A DNA stretch of 64,000 bases, from positions 202,119 through 266,118 of the forward strand of contig JAEWPC010000033.1 in the NCBI GenBank assembly GCA_023460795.1, read 5' to 3'. A program made the position numbers and the translations under genes. Of the stretch, positions 25,018 through 32,398 are shown in pieces (position 1 is the stretch's first letter; the number at the start of each line of letters is the position of its first letter). Source of the DNA: Bacillota bacterium (GTDB lineage: Bacteria; Bacillota; Bacilli; Paenibacillales; Paenibacillaceae). The notes under the pieces were generated by a model that ran no database searches, had not been told where the DNA came from, and saw nothing but the letters and a program-made list of their open reading frames with translations.

Positions 25018-27144
25018 ATGAGGACAAGTCTATGGATTATGGGGGCGGTGCTCTCAACGTGTCTGCTGCTTTCTTCCTGCGATAACAACAAGATGAACGA
25101 GCCTAGCGCTGTTCCGATCAGTGTGCCAACGGCGGCAACGCCAACGACTTCGAACGAGGACTCGATCGCTTATGAGGAAACCCGGAAGGCTGCGCAGGAG
25201 AAGGCGGATCTCCTTACGAAATCTTATGGTACAACCAGCGTGCAGTACGCCCTTATCGATCATGGTCGTATCGTCGTATCCGGCCAATCCGGGAGGAATG
25301 ATGAACAGGGATTGATTCCGCTCACGAAAGACACGATGTACGGGATCGGGTCAACGAGTAAAATGTTCACCACGGTTGCCGTCATGCAATTGGTCGACCA
25401 AGGGAAAATCGATCTCGAAACGCCGGTCATCCAGTATATTCCCGAGTTTACGATGAAGGATGAACGTTACAAGCAGATTACGCCGCGCATGCTGTTGAAT
25501 CATTCTTCCGGTCTGAACGGATCTTCGTTCACGAACGCCTTCTTATTCGAGGATAACGATTCGTACGCCCACGACACCTTGTTGAAGCAACTAGCCGATC
25601 AGACCTTGAAAGCGGATCCGGGTGCTTATTCGGTGTACTGCAATGACGGATTTACGCTGGCCGAGATACTGATCGAGCGGGTCAGCGGCACAGACTTTAC
25701 CTCGTATATTCATCGCTATATTACGGAGCCTCTGGGTATGGGCCGTACATTAACGCCGTTCGATTCCCCGGACGTTGCGAGTATGGCGGGACTATATTAT
25801 CCTGCCTACCCAGGCCAGCTTCCCAACGAGACGATCAACGTGATCGGAGCGGGAGGCATCTATTCCACGGCGGAGGACTTGGTTCGATTCTCGCAAGTTT
25901 TCACGGGAAGAGCGGAAGAAGTGTTGAGCGCCCAATCGGTCGCGGCCATGGCGCAAGACCAGTACGAGACGCCGCTGTGGCCCAACGATGGGGATAACTC
26001 CTCATTCGAATACGGTCTCGGCTGGGACAGCGTCAAGGTGTATCCGTTCAACGAGTATGGAGTGAAGGCGTTGACCAAGGGAGGGGACTCGCTCTATCAT
26101 TCATCGCTCGTTGTGCTTCCCGAGCAGGACATGGCGGTGGCTGTTATTACCTCCGGCGGGAGCAGCATGTCCGATGAGCTTCTGGCTAACGGGATCCTGC
26201 TGGAAGCGCTTAAGGAGAAAGGGATGATCGACGGGTTCAAGCCCGAGAAGTCGTATGGCAAGCCGGTGAAGGCAGATATGCCGGAGTCCTTGCTGCAGTA
26301 TAGGGGAATCTATGGCGCGTATGTTGGAACGGTTAATCTCGAGATAACCGAAGATGGGATCTTGTCCATCACTTCGGTGACGTCTCCTACTCATCCTGCC
26401 CAGATCTACGAGTACTCGGAAGACGGCACATTCAGAAGCGCGGATGGGAATGCGCTGCTCAGCTTCGTGACGGAGGATAACGGCCGCACTTACATATGGC
26501 TTCGCCAATATACTTCGGTGCCAGGCCTTGGGCAATGGGCGGTCTCCGAGTACAACGTCGAGAAGATTGAGCCCCAAGAGCTTCCGACTGAAACCATAGA
26601 GGTATGGGATCAACGCAACGGCAAGAAGTATTATCCGCTGAATGAGAAGTATACGTCGATCGCCTATTTGACGATGCAGCCCCAACTATTGAATGTGTCC
26701 AAACAATTACCGGGGTACGTGTTTGATAAGCGAATAACAGGTCCGAATACGGCTATATCTGAAGTGCAAATTCCGAGAATGAATGGACGGGATCTCTCCG
26801 AATATACGTTCTATAATCAGGACGGCGTTGAGTGCCTGAATGTCGGGGGAGTTCTCTTAGTGAACGAGGACGCCGTAAAGCCCATCGACGTCGCTAAGAA
26901 GTCGAGTATTACGATTCCGACGAGCGGTTACGCATCGTGGCATACGATAAGCGATCAAGACGGGGGTAAGACCGTTAAGGTAAGCATGTCCTCGAAGAAT
27001 GCCTCCTTCGCCGTCTATGATGTGAAGGGAACATGCCTCTATTTCAGCATCATTGGAGGCCAAGACGAGGTCGAACTGCCTGCGGGAGGAACGATTGTAT
27101 TCGCCGGTGATGCTGGCACGAAGTTCGAGATTTCCGCGCAGTAA
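25018..27144 (+). CDS. Serine beta-lactamase-like (class C/EstB) lipoprotein
   Basis: A 708-residue lipoprotein (lipobox LLSSC). Residues 45-400 form a penicillin-binding/beta-lactamase class C fold with the SxxK nucleophile in GSTSKMFT, YCN as the YxN motif and TKGGDS in the position of the third box. The last 300 residues are beta-rich and of no recognised family. Related proteins are D-amino-acid peptidases, esterases or cell-wall hydrolases rather than resistance enzymes. It follows the DUF1648-type gene by 24 bases with AAGGAG before the ATG, so it may belong to the same operon. Confidence 0.8.
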   Translation: MRTSLWIMGAVLSTCLLLSSCDNNKMNEPSAVPISVPTAATPTTSNEDSIAYEETRKAAQEKADLLTKSYGTTSVQYALIDHGRIVVSGQSGRNDEQGLIPLTKDTMYGIGSTSKMFTTVAVMQLVDQGKIDLETPVIQYIPEFTMKDERYKQITPRMLLNHSSGLNGSSFTNAFLFEDNDSYAHDTLLKQLADQTLKADPGAYSVYCNDGFTLAEILIERVSGTDFTSYIHRYITEPLGMGRTLTPFDSPDVASMAGLYYPAYPGQLPNETINVIGAGGIYSTAEDLVRFSQVFTGRAEEVLSAQSVAAMAQDQYETPLWPNDGDNSSFEYGLGWDSVKVYPFNEYGVKALTKGGDSLYHSSLVVLPEQDMAVAVITSGGSSMSDELLANGILLEALKEKGMIDGFKPEKSYGKPVKADMPESLLQYRGIYGAYVGTVNLEITEDGILSITSVTSPTHPAQIYEYSEDGTFRSADGNALLSFVTEDNGRTYIWLRQYTSVPGLGQWAVSEYNVEKIEPQELPTETIEVWDQRNGKKYYPLNEKYTSIAYLTMQPQLLNVSKQLPGYVFDKRITGPNTAISEVQIPRMNGRDLSEYTFYNQDGVECLNVGGVLLVNEDAVKPIDVAKKSSITIPTSGYASWHTISDQDGGKTVKVSMSSKNASFAVYDVKGTCLYFSIIGGQDEVELPAGGTIVFAGDAGTKFEISAQ

Positions 27145-27262
27145 AGAGTTATCCTGTCTATTACATTCAGATGCTAGACCGATGAATTTCCGAATCAGCT
27201 TTCGTCTAACTAATAGAAGGATCAATGAAGAACAAACCAATTTGACGAAGAGGTGTTTAAAC

Positions 27263-27679
27263 ATGGCATTAACGTCCTCATTCACGAGCATCAATCTGCC
27301 TGTAAACAACGTAGAACAATCGAAGGCATTCTTCACCGGACTTGGATTCGAGCTCAACCCGCAGTTTCCCGAGAATGAGAATACGGTTGCCATCTTGATC
27401 GGCGACAACCTGCAGATCATGCTGCTCACCAAAGAAATTTTAAAGTTGCTCACGCAGAAGGAAACCGTTGATACGGTAAAGTATGCGCAACTGACGATCG
27501 CATTGGCCTTCGAGAGCCGGGATAAGGTGGATGAGATCGTGAATACTGCGGTCACCTTGGGCGGGAAATCGTACGAGGAGCCTGAGGATTATGGGTTTAT
27601 GTATCATTGGGCCTTCGAGGACTTGGACGGCCATATGTGGGCAATCAACTACATGAACGCGGATGCAACTCAAGGTTAA
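27263..27679 (+). CDS. Glyoxalase/VOC-family protein
   Basis: A 138-residue protein with one glyoxalase fold of two beta-alpha-beta3 modules: INLPVNNVEQSKAFFTGLGFELN at the start and AFEDLDGHMWAINYM at the end, where the Asp/Glu and His are at likely metal sites. It is related to the extradiol-dioxygenase-like branch (YaeR/PhnB-like), which includes resistance and unknown enzymes. The ATG at 27263 has AGAGGTG seven bases upstream. Confidence 0.8.
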   Translation: MALTSSFTSINLPVNNVEQSKAFFTGLGFELNPQFPENENTVAILIGDNLQIMLLTKEILKLLTQKETVDTVKYAQLTIALAFESRDKVDEIVNTAVTLGGKSYEEPEDYGFMYHWAFEDLDGHMWAINYMNADATQG

Positions 27680-27704
27680 GGATAGTAGTTATAATTGATT
27701 GTTC

Positions 27705-27745
27705 GAATAAGGACATCCTGAAATATGGATGTCCTTATCTATTTT
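27705..27745. terminator. Bidirectional terminator
   Basis: AAGGACATCC and GGATGTCCTT arms pair around nine bases between convergent genes, with A/T-rich flanks. Confidence 0.8.
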
Positions 27746-28431
27746 TAGCGTAAAGTATAAATATAGTCAGTACCCTGTAGAGACACATAAATCTTAATCG
27801 ATTTGTTATCTTCTGAAGCTTCTATAGGAAGCTCAGCAATATAATGTAGAGTTCCTGATTTTAAAGGTTCAATGCTCGTAATGTTTGTATAGGTGAAATT
27901 GCCGCCTCCACTTTCTTCAATTGTAGAAAAACTATCGTATTCATATTTGTCATCATACTTAACCGTAACTTTAGCAAACTCATCAGATCCTTTTTCTGAC
28001 GTAAGTAAGCTTTTCACTTTAAGTACAATATCTAAATAAATATTACTAGGATCTTTCACTTCATAGTATGTATAAAAACTATCAGGTTTTGGTGGAACAA
28101 CTTTCGAGGTGAATTTCGCTTTAGTCAAGGTGATCTCAGCGAAGTCAGATAGCGCTAAAGGTTTATTGATTTCGATAATTGGTTCTGGTTCGGGTGTGAT
28201 AGATACAGAAGGTGACGGTTCAATTGAACTTGCTTGAGTGTTATTCTCCTCGGTTGGCGAAGATGCCGTTGCAAGTTGATCTTTTAACTCTTGATTTTCA
28301 GTAGTTAGCTTATTCACTTGCTCTTTCAGTTGCTCAATCTCAGAAGTTGAGTTTTGTGATTTCGAATTGCATCCTTCAATAATTGATGTAAAACATACAG
28401 TAAACACCATAATGAAGATTAATCGTTTCAC
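27745..28431 (-). CDS. Coiled-coil lipoprotein with Ig-like C-terminal domain
   Basis: A 228-residue lipoprotein (lipobox IIEGC). Residues 30-60 are a leucine-zipper-like coiled coil (IEQLKEQVNKLTTENQELKDQL in part), then a Ser/Pro/Glu linker and a beta-rich domain of about 130 residues resembling extracellular DUF4352-type domains. It is AT-rich compared with the core genes and lies between core genes and the island, so it may be acquired. Similar in plan to the lipoprotein at 15495. No function assigned. Confidence 0.68.
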   Translation of the reverse strand: MKRLIFIMVFTVCFTSIIEGCNSKSQNSTSEIEQLKEQVNKLTTENQELKDQLATASSPTEENNTQASSIEPSPSVSITPEPEPIIEINKPLALSDFAEITLTKAKFTSKVVPPKPDSFYTYYEVKDPSNIYLDIVLKVKSLLTSEKGSDEFAKVTVKYDDKYEYDSFSTIEESGGGNFTYTNITSIEPLKSGTLHYIAELPIEASEDNKSIKIYVSLQGTDYIYTLR

Positions 28432-28587
28432 CTAAGTTCCCCCATATAAGTCTCCATTTGATCGCTCTAAATAATAGAGCCTCGCTAATCATATTACAGC
28501 AAAAGTAACATTTTGGCGATATGTGGAAAATTAAAGCGAGTGTTGTAAAATCGTATCAAAACAATGCTGAAAAAGTGTATATAAAAC

Positions 28588-28620
28588 AAAAAAGAACCCT
28601 TGATTCCTCAAGGGTTCGTC
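28588..28620 (-). terminator. Original tRNA-Val terminator, displaced by the island
   Basis: On the minus strand GAACCCTTGA and TCAAGGGTTC arms are followed by TTTTTTG. It sits just beyond attL, where the terminator of the uninterrupted tRNA-Val gene would lie. Confidence 0.7.
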
Positions 28621-28629
28621 GCGTTTGAT

Positions 28630-28677
28630 TATGGTGATCTGAACAGGGATCGAACCTGTGACCCCCACCCTGTCAAG
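28630..28677 (-). repeat. attL: 48-bp copy of the tRNA-Val 3' end
   Basis: This is identical over 48 bases to 47622-47669. It contains the CCA end, T-arm and part of the anticodon arm of tRNA-Val. The remaining 5' half is absent, so it is an attachment-site remnant and not a second tRNA. Confidence 0.9.
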
Positions 28678-28780
28678 GTAAGTTTGAGCTTATAATCTTG
28701 TTGCGTATGATCCCATAATCCCTTATTTTATAAGGGTTATTTTGTACTCGTTATTGGCATTTATTAAAGTCTATTAAAGT

Positions 28781-28812
28781 TTTGCGGCACTTTTTGCGGC
28801 ATATTTGCGGCA
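28781..28812. repeat. Three TTTGCGGCA direct repeats, candidate integrase arm sites (left)
   Basis: TTTGCGGCA occurs at 28781, 28793 and 28804, immediately after the integrase stop. The same nonamer occurs twice near attR. Short repeats inside both ends are typical arm-type sites for tyrosine integrases. Confidence 0.6.
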
Positions 28813-28813
28813 G

Positions 28814-30112
28814 TTATTTGACCCTGGTGAGCCGCGGCGGATCAACTTGAACAGGCTCTTGTTGCTCTGTGGCCGCTGTGCGGTTACGTGCGAATTTATC
28901 GAATTTGCCGGTCGTACGAGACTTAACCTTCTTAGTGACATGGACATAGATGTCAGAAGTCGTTGAAAGCCTGGAGTGGCCAAGGCGCTTTTGAATTGCC
29001 ATCAGAAGCGGGTCGATCTGCCCCTCCGCTTCGTCTTCGATTAGCAGTGTCCCCATGCTATGCCTGAGCCCGTGGAACTTGATATATCTAATGCCGCGGC
29101 GCTTGCAAAACCGCTCCCACCAGCGGGAGGGATGCTTATAATAATATGGCTTTCCCACACCATTGTGGAACACAAACCTCCGATCTTCACCTTCCCACAT
29201 ATCTCCTAGATCGTTTTTCTCCTGCTCCCACTCATCGTAGAACAGCTGCAGCTCGTCCATATACCAAGTAGGCATGTCCACGGTTCGAATGGAGCTAAGC
29301 GACTTCGGATCCTTCTCGATTGCCTGACCGTCCTGGGTGAGGGGGATATTATTCTCGATCGTCACGCAGCTGTCATCAATCGAGACATGTGGCCACTCAA
29401 GACCAACTAGTTCACCTCTGCGAAAACCGCCAATCATTGAGCCGAGGATAAATAAGCGCCATTTCCTCGATTCCAAATACAGTGCATCAATGACGGCTTG
29501 TGCTTCATCCTCATTGTAGTACTGTGGATTCTTCTTCTGTTCGGCCTGCTTGAGCTTCTTAGTGGTCGCGTCCGGCGCCGGCTTCTTTATGCCGCTCATG
29601 GGGTTAGAGGCGATCATGCGCCATTCCTCAGCCCGTGTGAGTATGTTCTTGAGCACGCGATAGATGTAACCGATCGTGCCGAAGTCGAGCGCTCCATCAT
29701 CCTTACCCTTCCGAGCACCCGGTTGCTCGAGCTCTTTGAGAAATTCGAGGATGAGCCCCGGCTTGATTTGCTCAAGCCGCATATGACCGAACTTGGGGAT
29801 GAGCCTGGACTCAATATGGCCGTTGTAGACGCTGAGTGTTGAAGGGGATAGGTTAGCTTTAGCGTAACTGCTCTTCCAGGTCTCGATGAACTCTTGAAAC
29901 GTCTTTCGGCCAGGAGTTATATATTCTCCGGTCTCCAGCTCTTGCTTAAACTTCAGATATTCATGCTCGAGGTACTCCTGCAGCTTCTTCGGTGTCATTT
30001 TTTCTTCGACCGTTATCGTCTTGGTCCGGCGCGAGTATTTGCCATCAGAGCCTTTACCCATGCTCACGGTAAACTCCCATGAGTTACTTCCACGCTGACG
30101 TATATTGGCCAT
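28814..30112 (-). CDS. int: Tyrosine site-specific integrase
   Basis: A 432-residue phage-type integrase. An N-terminal AP2-like arm-binding domain (MANIRQRGSNSWEFTVSMG) is followed by a SAM-like core-binding domain near residues 70-165. In the catalytic domain the first Arg lies in GGFRRGEL, then HGLRHSMGT with the HxxR pair, and LGHSRLSTTSDIYVHV with the nucleophile Tyr. All catalytic residues seem present, so it should recombine the tRNA-Val att sites. AAAGGAG lies eight bases before the ATG. Confidence 0.95.
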   Translation of the reverse strand: MANIRQRGSNSWEFTVSMGKGSDGKYSRRTKTITVEEKMTPKKLQEYLEHEYLKFKQELETGEYITPGRKTFQEFIETWKSSYAKANLSPSTLSVYNGHIESRLIPKFGHMRLEQIKPGLILEFLKELEQPGARKGKDDGALDFGTIGYIYRVLKNILTRAEEWRMIASNPMSGIKKPAPDATTKKLKQAEQKKNPQYYNEDEAQAVIDALYLESRKWRLFILGSMIGGFRRGELVGLEWPHVSIDDSCVTIENNIPLTQDGQAIEKDPKSLSSIRTVDMPTWYMDELQLFYDEWEQEKNDLGDMWEGEDRRFVFHNGVGKPYYYKHPSRWWERFCKRRGIRYIKFHGLRHSMGTLLIEDEAEGQIDPLLMAIQKRLGHSRLSTTSDIYVHVTKKVKSRTTGKFDKFARNRTAATEQQEPVQVDPPRLTRVK

Positions 30113-30215
30113 CTGCTAATCTCCTTTCATCTGTTTATTGATTAACTCGTTGATGTACTTGCCCAAGTCGATCTGCCGGAAGGATATTCGTCCACTGCAG
30201 ATCCTGATCGGTGAG

Positions 30216-30785
30216 TCACCATAATAATTCAGTTGTCATACTACCGGTACGCATGTCTTTTACGTCTGGGAGTCCGCTAATAAATTGGAATATTGCATCT
30301 TCAAGAGTTTCCTTAATAAACTCTGCTTGTGCAAAGGGAAGAATCTCCAGATAAGATTTGAATTCCGACGAGTGTAACGAGAAATAGATGTGACCAACTT
30401 CAGATTTATCGTTAAACGATAATGTTAAATCTCCAATGATTTGGTTCTCAAATATGTGATTTTCAGCTTGTACTTTTGCTCTTATTTTAAGTGAATATTC
30501 TCTTATTATTTCAACTGCATTACCCTCATCGTCACCATGCACCCTTTCATCCTCTTCTTTAATATCAAATGAGTAATCAGTTTTAATATGCGCGTAAGTA
30601 AAGATTGCCCCTGGGGATACGCCTAACAACTCACACAATGCGTCTAGGGTTTCAAATTGAATACCTTTTCCGTTCTCATTCACGAGTGCAGAAACTGTAG
30701 TCCTTGAGAGACCAGTTTTATCCGCAACATCTTGAATCGAAAGCTTCCGTTCTGCCATTAGAACGGCTAAATTGCATTTTATCAT
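30216..30785 (-). CDS. XRE-family repressor of the island
   Basis: A 189-residue protein: an N-terminal helix-turn-helix (LSIQDVADKTGLSRTTVSALVN in part) resembling YozG/Cro-type repressors, then a C-terminal domain of about 110 residues of no recognised family. It is divergent from a Cro-like gene and next to the integrase, the place of Stl-like or CI-like master repressors. There is no visible LexA-type cleavage site, so derepression may depend on a protein partner. The ATG at 30785 has GGAGGG upstream. Confidence 0.8.
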   Translation of the reverse strand: MIKCNLAVLMAERKLSIQDVADKTGLSRTTVSALVNENGKGIQFETLDALCELLGVSPGAIFTYAHIKTDYSFDIKEEDERVHGDDEGNAVEIIREYSLKIRAKVQAENHIFENQIIGDLTLSFNDKSEVGHIYFSLHSSEFKSYLEILPFAQAEFIKETLEDAIFQFISGLPDVKDMRTGSMTTELLW

Positions 30786-30804
30786 TTGTATCCCTCCGAA
30801 AACT

Positions 30805-30917
30805 ATTATAGCCATATGAATGAATAAAATAAACAGACTTTTGGTTATTTCGTATTGACTTATTATTTTTATAAATGTATGTTTGTATTAGCAAAGTAAT
30901 CAATAGTCTGGTTATTT
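30805..30917. promoter_or_regulatory. Divergent promoter/operator region of the island switch
   Basis: On the plus strand TTGACT (30855-30860) and TATGTT (30878-30883) are 17 bases apart. On the minus strand a TATAAT lies at 30805-30810. GGTTATTT occurs twice (30843-30850 and 30910-30917), each next to CAGACT or AGTCTG, flanking the rightward promoter. Confidence 0.5.
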
Positions 30918-30947
30918 TGAACAGCATAGATAGGGGGTAGGTTAAGG

Positions 30948-31175
30948 ATGGTCGCAGTCGTAAAGACAGATCGACTAGCTCAGTTAATGTATCGGAAAGG
31001 CTGGACGCGAAGGCAGCTTGCTACTGAAGCACGAATCAGTGAAGTAACGGCGCAACAAGTATGCTCGGGCAAACGAGCTCCTAGCCCGCCGGTTGCCAAA
31101 AGAATTGTTGATGCTTTTGGTGTAGACATTGAAGAGATTTTTGAATTCGCAAAGGTAGGCACAAAGGTTGATTAG
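30948..31175 (+). CDS. Cro-like XRE regulator (75 aa)
   Basis: A single helix-turn-helix domain (LAQLMYRKGWTRRQLATEARIS then EVTAQQVCSGKRAPSP) with a short tail. It is the first gene of the rightward operon, opposite the repressor, as Cro or Str are in phages and islands. It should act as antirepressor or activator of the early genes. The ATG lies after GGTTAAGG. Confidence 0.8.
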   Translation: MVAVVKTDRLAQLMYRKGWTRRQLATEARISEVTAQQVCSGKRAPSPPVAKRIVDAFGVDIEEIFEFAKVGTKVD

Positions 31176-31194
31176 TCAAAAGGAGGTAACGCTC

Positions 31195-31380
31195 ATGCAA
31201 AAAATAACCTTAACAGTAAATGAGGCAGCTAAGCTGATCGGTGTATCCACCACTACGATTTACACGATGGCACGTCTAGGAGAAATCCCACACGTTCGGG
31301 TACGGGGAAGGATCCTTTTTCACCGAGAGACGTTCGAAAAGTGGCTGTGTGACGGTGGAGTAGTGGCGAAGAGAGCTTAA
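31195..31380 (+). CDS. Excisionase-like HTH protein (61 aa)
   Basis: A helix_turn_helix_17/MerR-type DNA-binding protein: LTVNEAAKLIGVSTTTIYTMARLGEIPHVRVRGRILF (seen in parts) and EKWL. AAGGAGG lies eight bases before the ATG at 31195. Its place right after the Cro-like gene matches xis in PICIs, where it directs excision with the integrase. A role as a plain regulator is also possible. Confidence 0.78.
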   Translation: MQKITLTVNEAAKLIGVSTTTIYTMARLGEIPHVRVRGRILFHRETFEKWLCDGGVVAKRA

Positions 31381-31549
31381 CAATCAGATGTGCCCAGTTG
31401 AATGGTGAAGAGTCTATAAACAGGCCAGAACACGAAGAAACCGCCCTCGTTATACCTGGGGAGGTACGAAGGCGGCTAATGAACATCTATCCTTGCCTAT
31501 TTTATCGCTCGTAGTGATGTGTGGCAAGAGACGACGGGGAGGAAGTCCT

Positions 31550-31861
31550 GTGCAACTTAAACACTTCATCAAGCCGAATGAAATCACCATCCGTGCCGCT
31601 CGAGTTAACGCCGGCTTTAATCCTGAAGATGTAAGTCGGGAACTCGGGATTCGTCCAAGTAGACTAGAGCGAATTGAACAAAATTGCGGTCATATTACTC
31701 ACGACACGGCAAAAAAGCTCGCACGACTCTATGGGCGATGGATGGATGATATCTATTGGGGCCGTGAATCTGACTACCATCAGTTGCTACAAGAACAAAG
31801 GGCAACAGCTAGATTACGCCCTGTACCAATGAGAGGTGTTGAAAGCAATGCAGCACAGTAA
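31550..31861 (+). CDS. XRE-family DNA-binding protein (103 aa)
   Basis: A helix-turn-helix domain at residues 14-65 (RAARVNAGFNPEDVSRELGI, then RPSRLERIEQNCG) with a short basic tail. The GTG at 31550 has GGGGAGG upstream; the frame is open from 31493 but with no ribosome site. It overlaps the next gene by 14 bases, so the early genes form an operon. Confidence 0.7.
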   Translation: MQLKHFIKPNEITIRAARVNAGFNPEDVSRELGIRPSRLERIEQNCGHITHDTAKKLARLYGRWMDDIYWGRESDYHQLLQEQRATARLRPVPMRGVESNAAQ

Positions 31862-32084
31862 GGCAGCAATTTGGCGCGCGGTGAACAGCGAGCACGGCGA
31901 TCGGCTAGTAGAGATAGCTAGAGAGCATATGCGGCTGGTAAAAGAATTCCCGGATCGTCCCGCTCCTGCTATAGCTGCAGCTGGCGCGGACCCAATAGAG
32001 GATATCCGCCAAATCATTCATGCAAAGATCGATCAGCTCCGAACGGAGCGGGATGCCATTATTCAAAAATATGAGGTCGAATAA
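31848..32084 (+). CDS. Hypothetical island protein (78 aa)
   Basis: A helical, charged protein (MQHSKAAIWRAVNSEHGDR at the start; a KIDQLRTERDAIIQKYEV coiled-coil-like tail) with an Ala/Pro-rich middle. AGAGGTG lies eight bases before the ATG at 31848. No family recognised. Confidence 0.55.
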   Translation: MQHSKAAIWRAVNSEHGDRLVEIAREHMRLVKEFPDRPAPAIAAAGADPIEDIRQIIHAKIDQLRTERDAIIQKYEVE

Positions 32085-32095
32085 CAGAAGGGGTA

Positions 32096-32380
32096 ATGCC
32101 ATTGAAGACAATCAAGATGTCACTTATCAGTCACCAAGGAAAAGTCGTCAATGAGTGGACAGTCCCATATGCCCGGCGGCGTGACGCGTTAAGTCACGCC
32201 CTCGATCGTTCCGAGCAAGAGGGGCATGCGGGCGTTTTGTGGGCACAAGTCAATAACGGCACCATTCAAGAGTTTATATTCGATTCGCATGATCCTGCAG
32301 CGGTAAGTGCCTTCGCAGGCAGACTTTCTCCGTTCTTAAACAAGGACGGCAAACTTGAGATCGACCGATTGCTGGGTTAA
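32096..32380 (+). CDS. Hypothetical island protein (94 aa)
   Basis: A mixed alpha/beta protein of 94 residues with no recognised domain. AAGGGG lies before the ATG. It ends just ahead of the primase-helicase gene and belongs to the same early operon. Possibly a replication accessory protein, by position only. Confidence 0.55.
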   Translation: MPLKTIKMSLISHQGKVVNEWTVPYARRRDALSHALDRSEQEGHAGVLWAQVNNGTIQEFIFDSHDPAAVSAFAGRLSPFLNKDGKLEIDRLLG

Positions 32381-32398
32381 CGGATGGAGGGGTACAAG

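Noticed and set aside
28630..28677. A second tRNA gene at the left end of the island
   Set aside because: Only the 3' half of tRNA-Val is present; the 5' acceptor strand and D-arm are missing, so it is attL.
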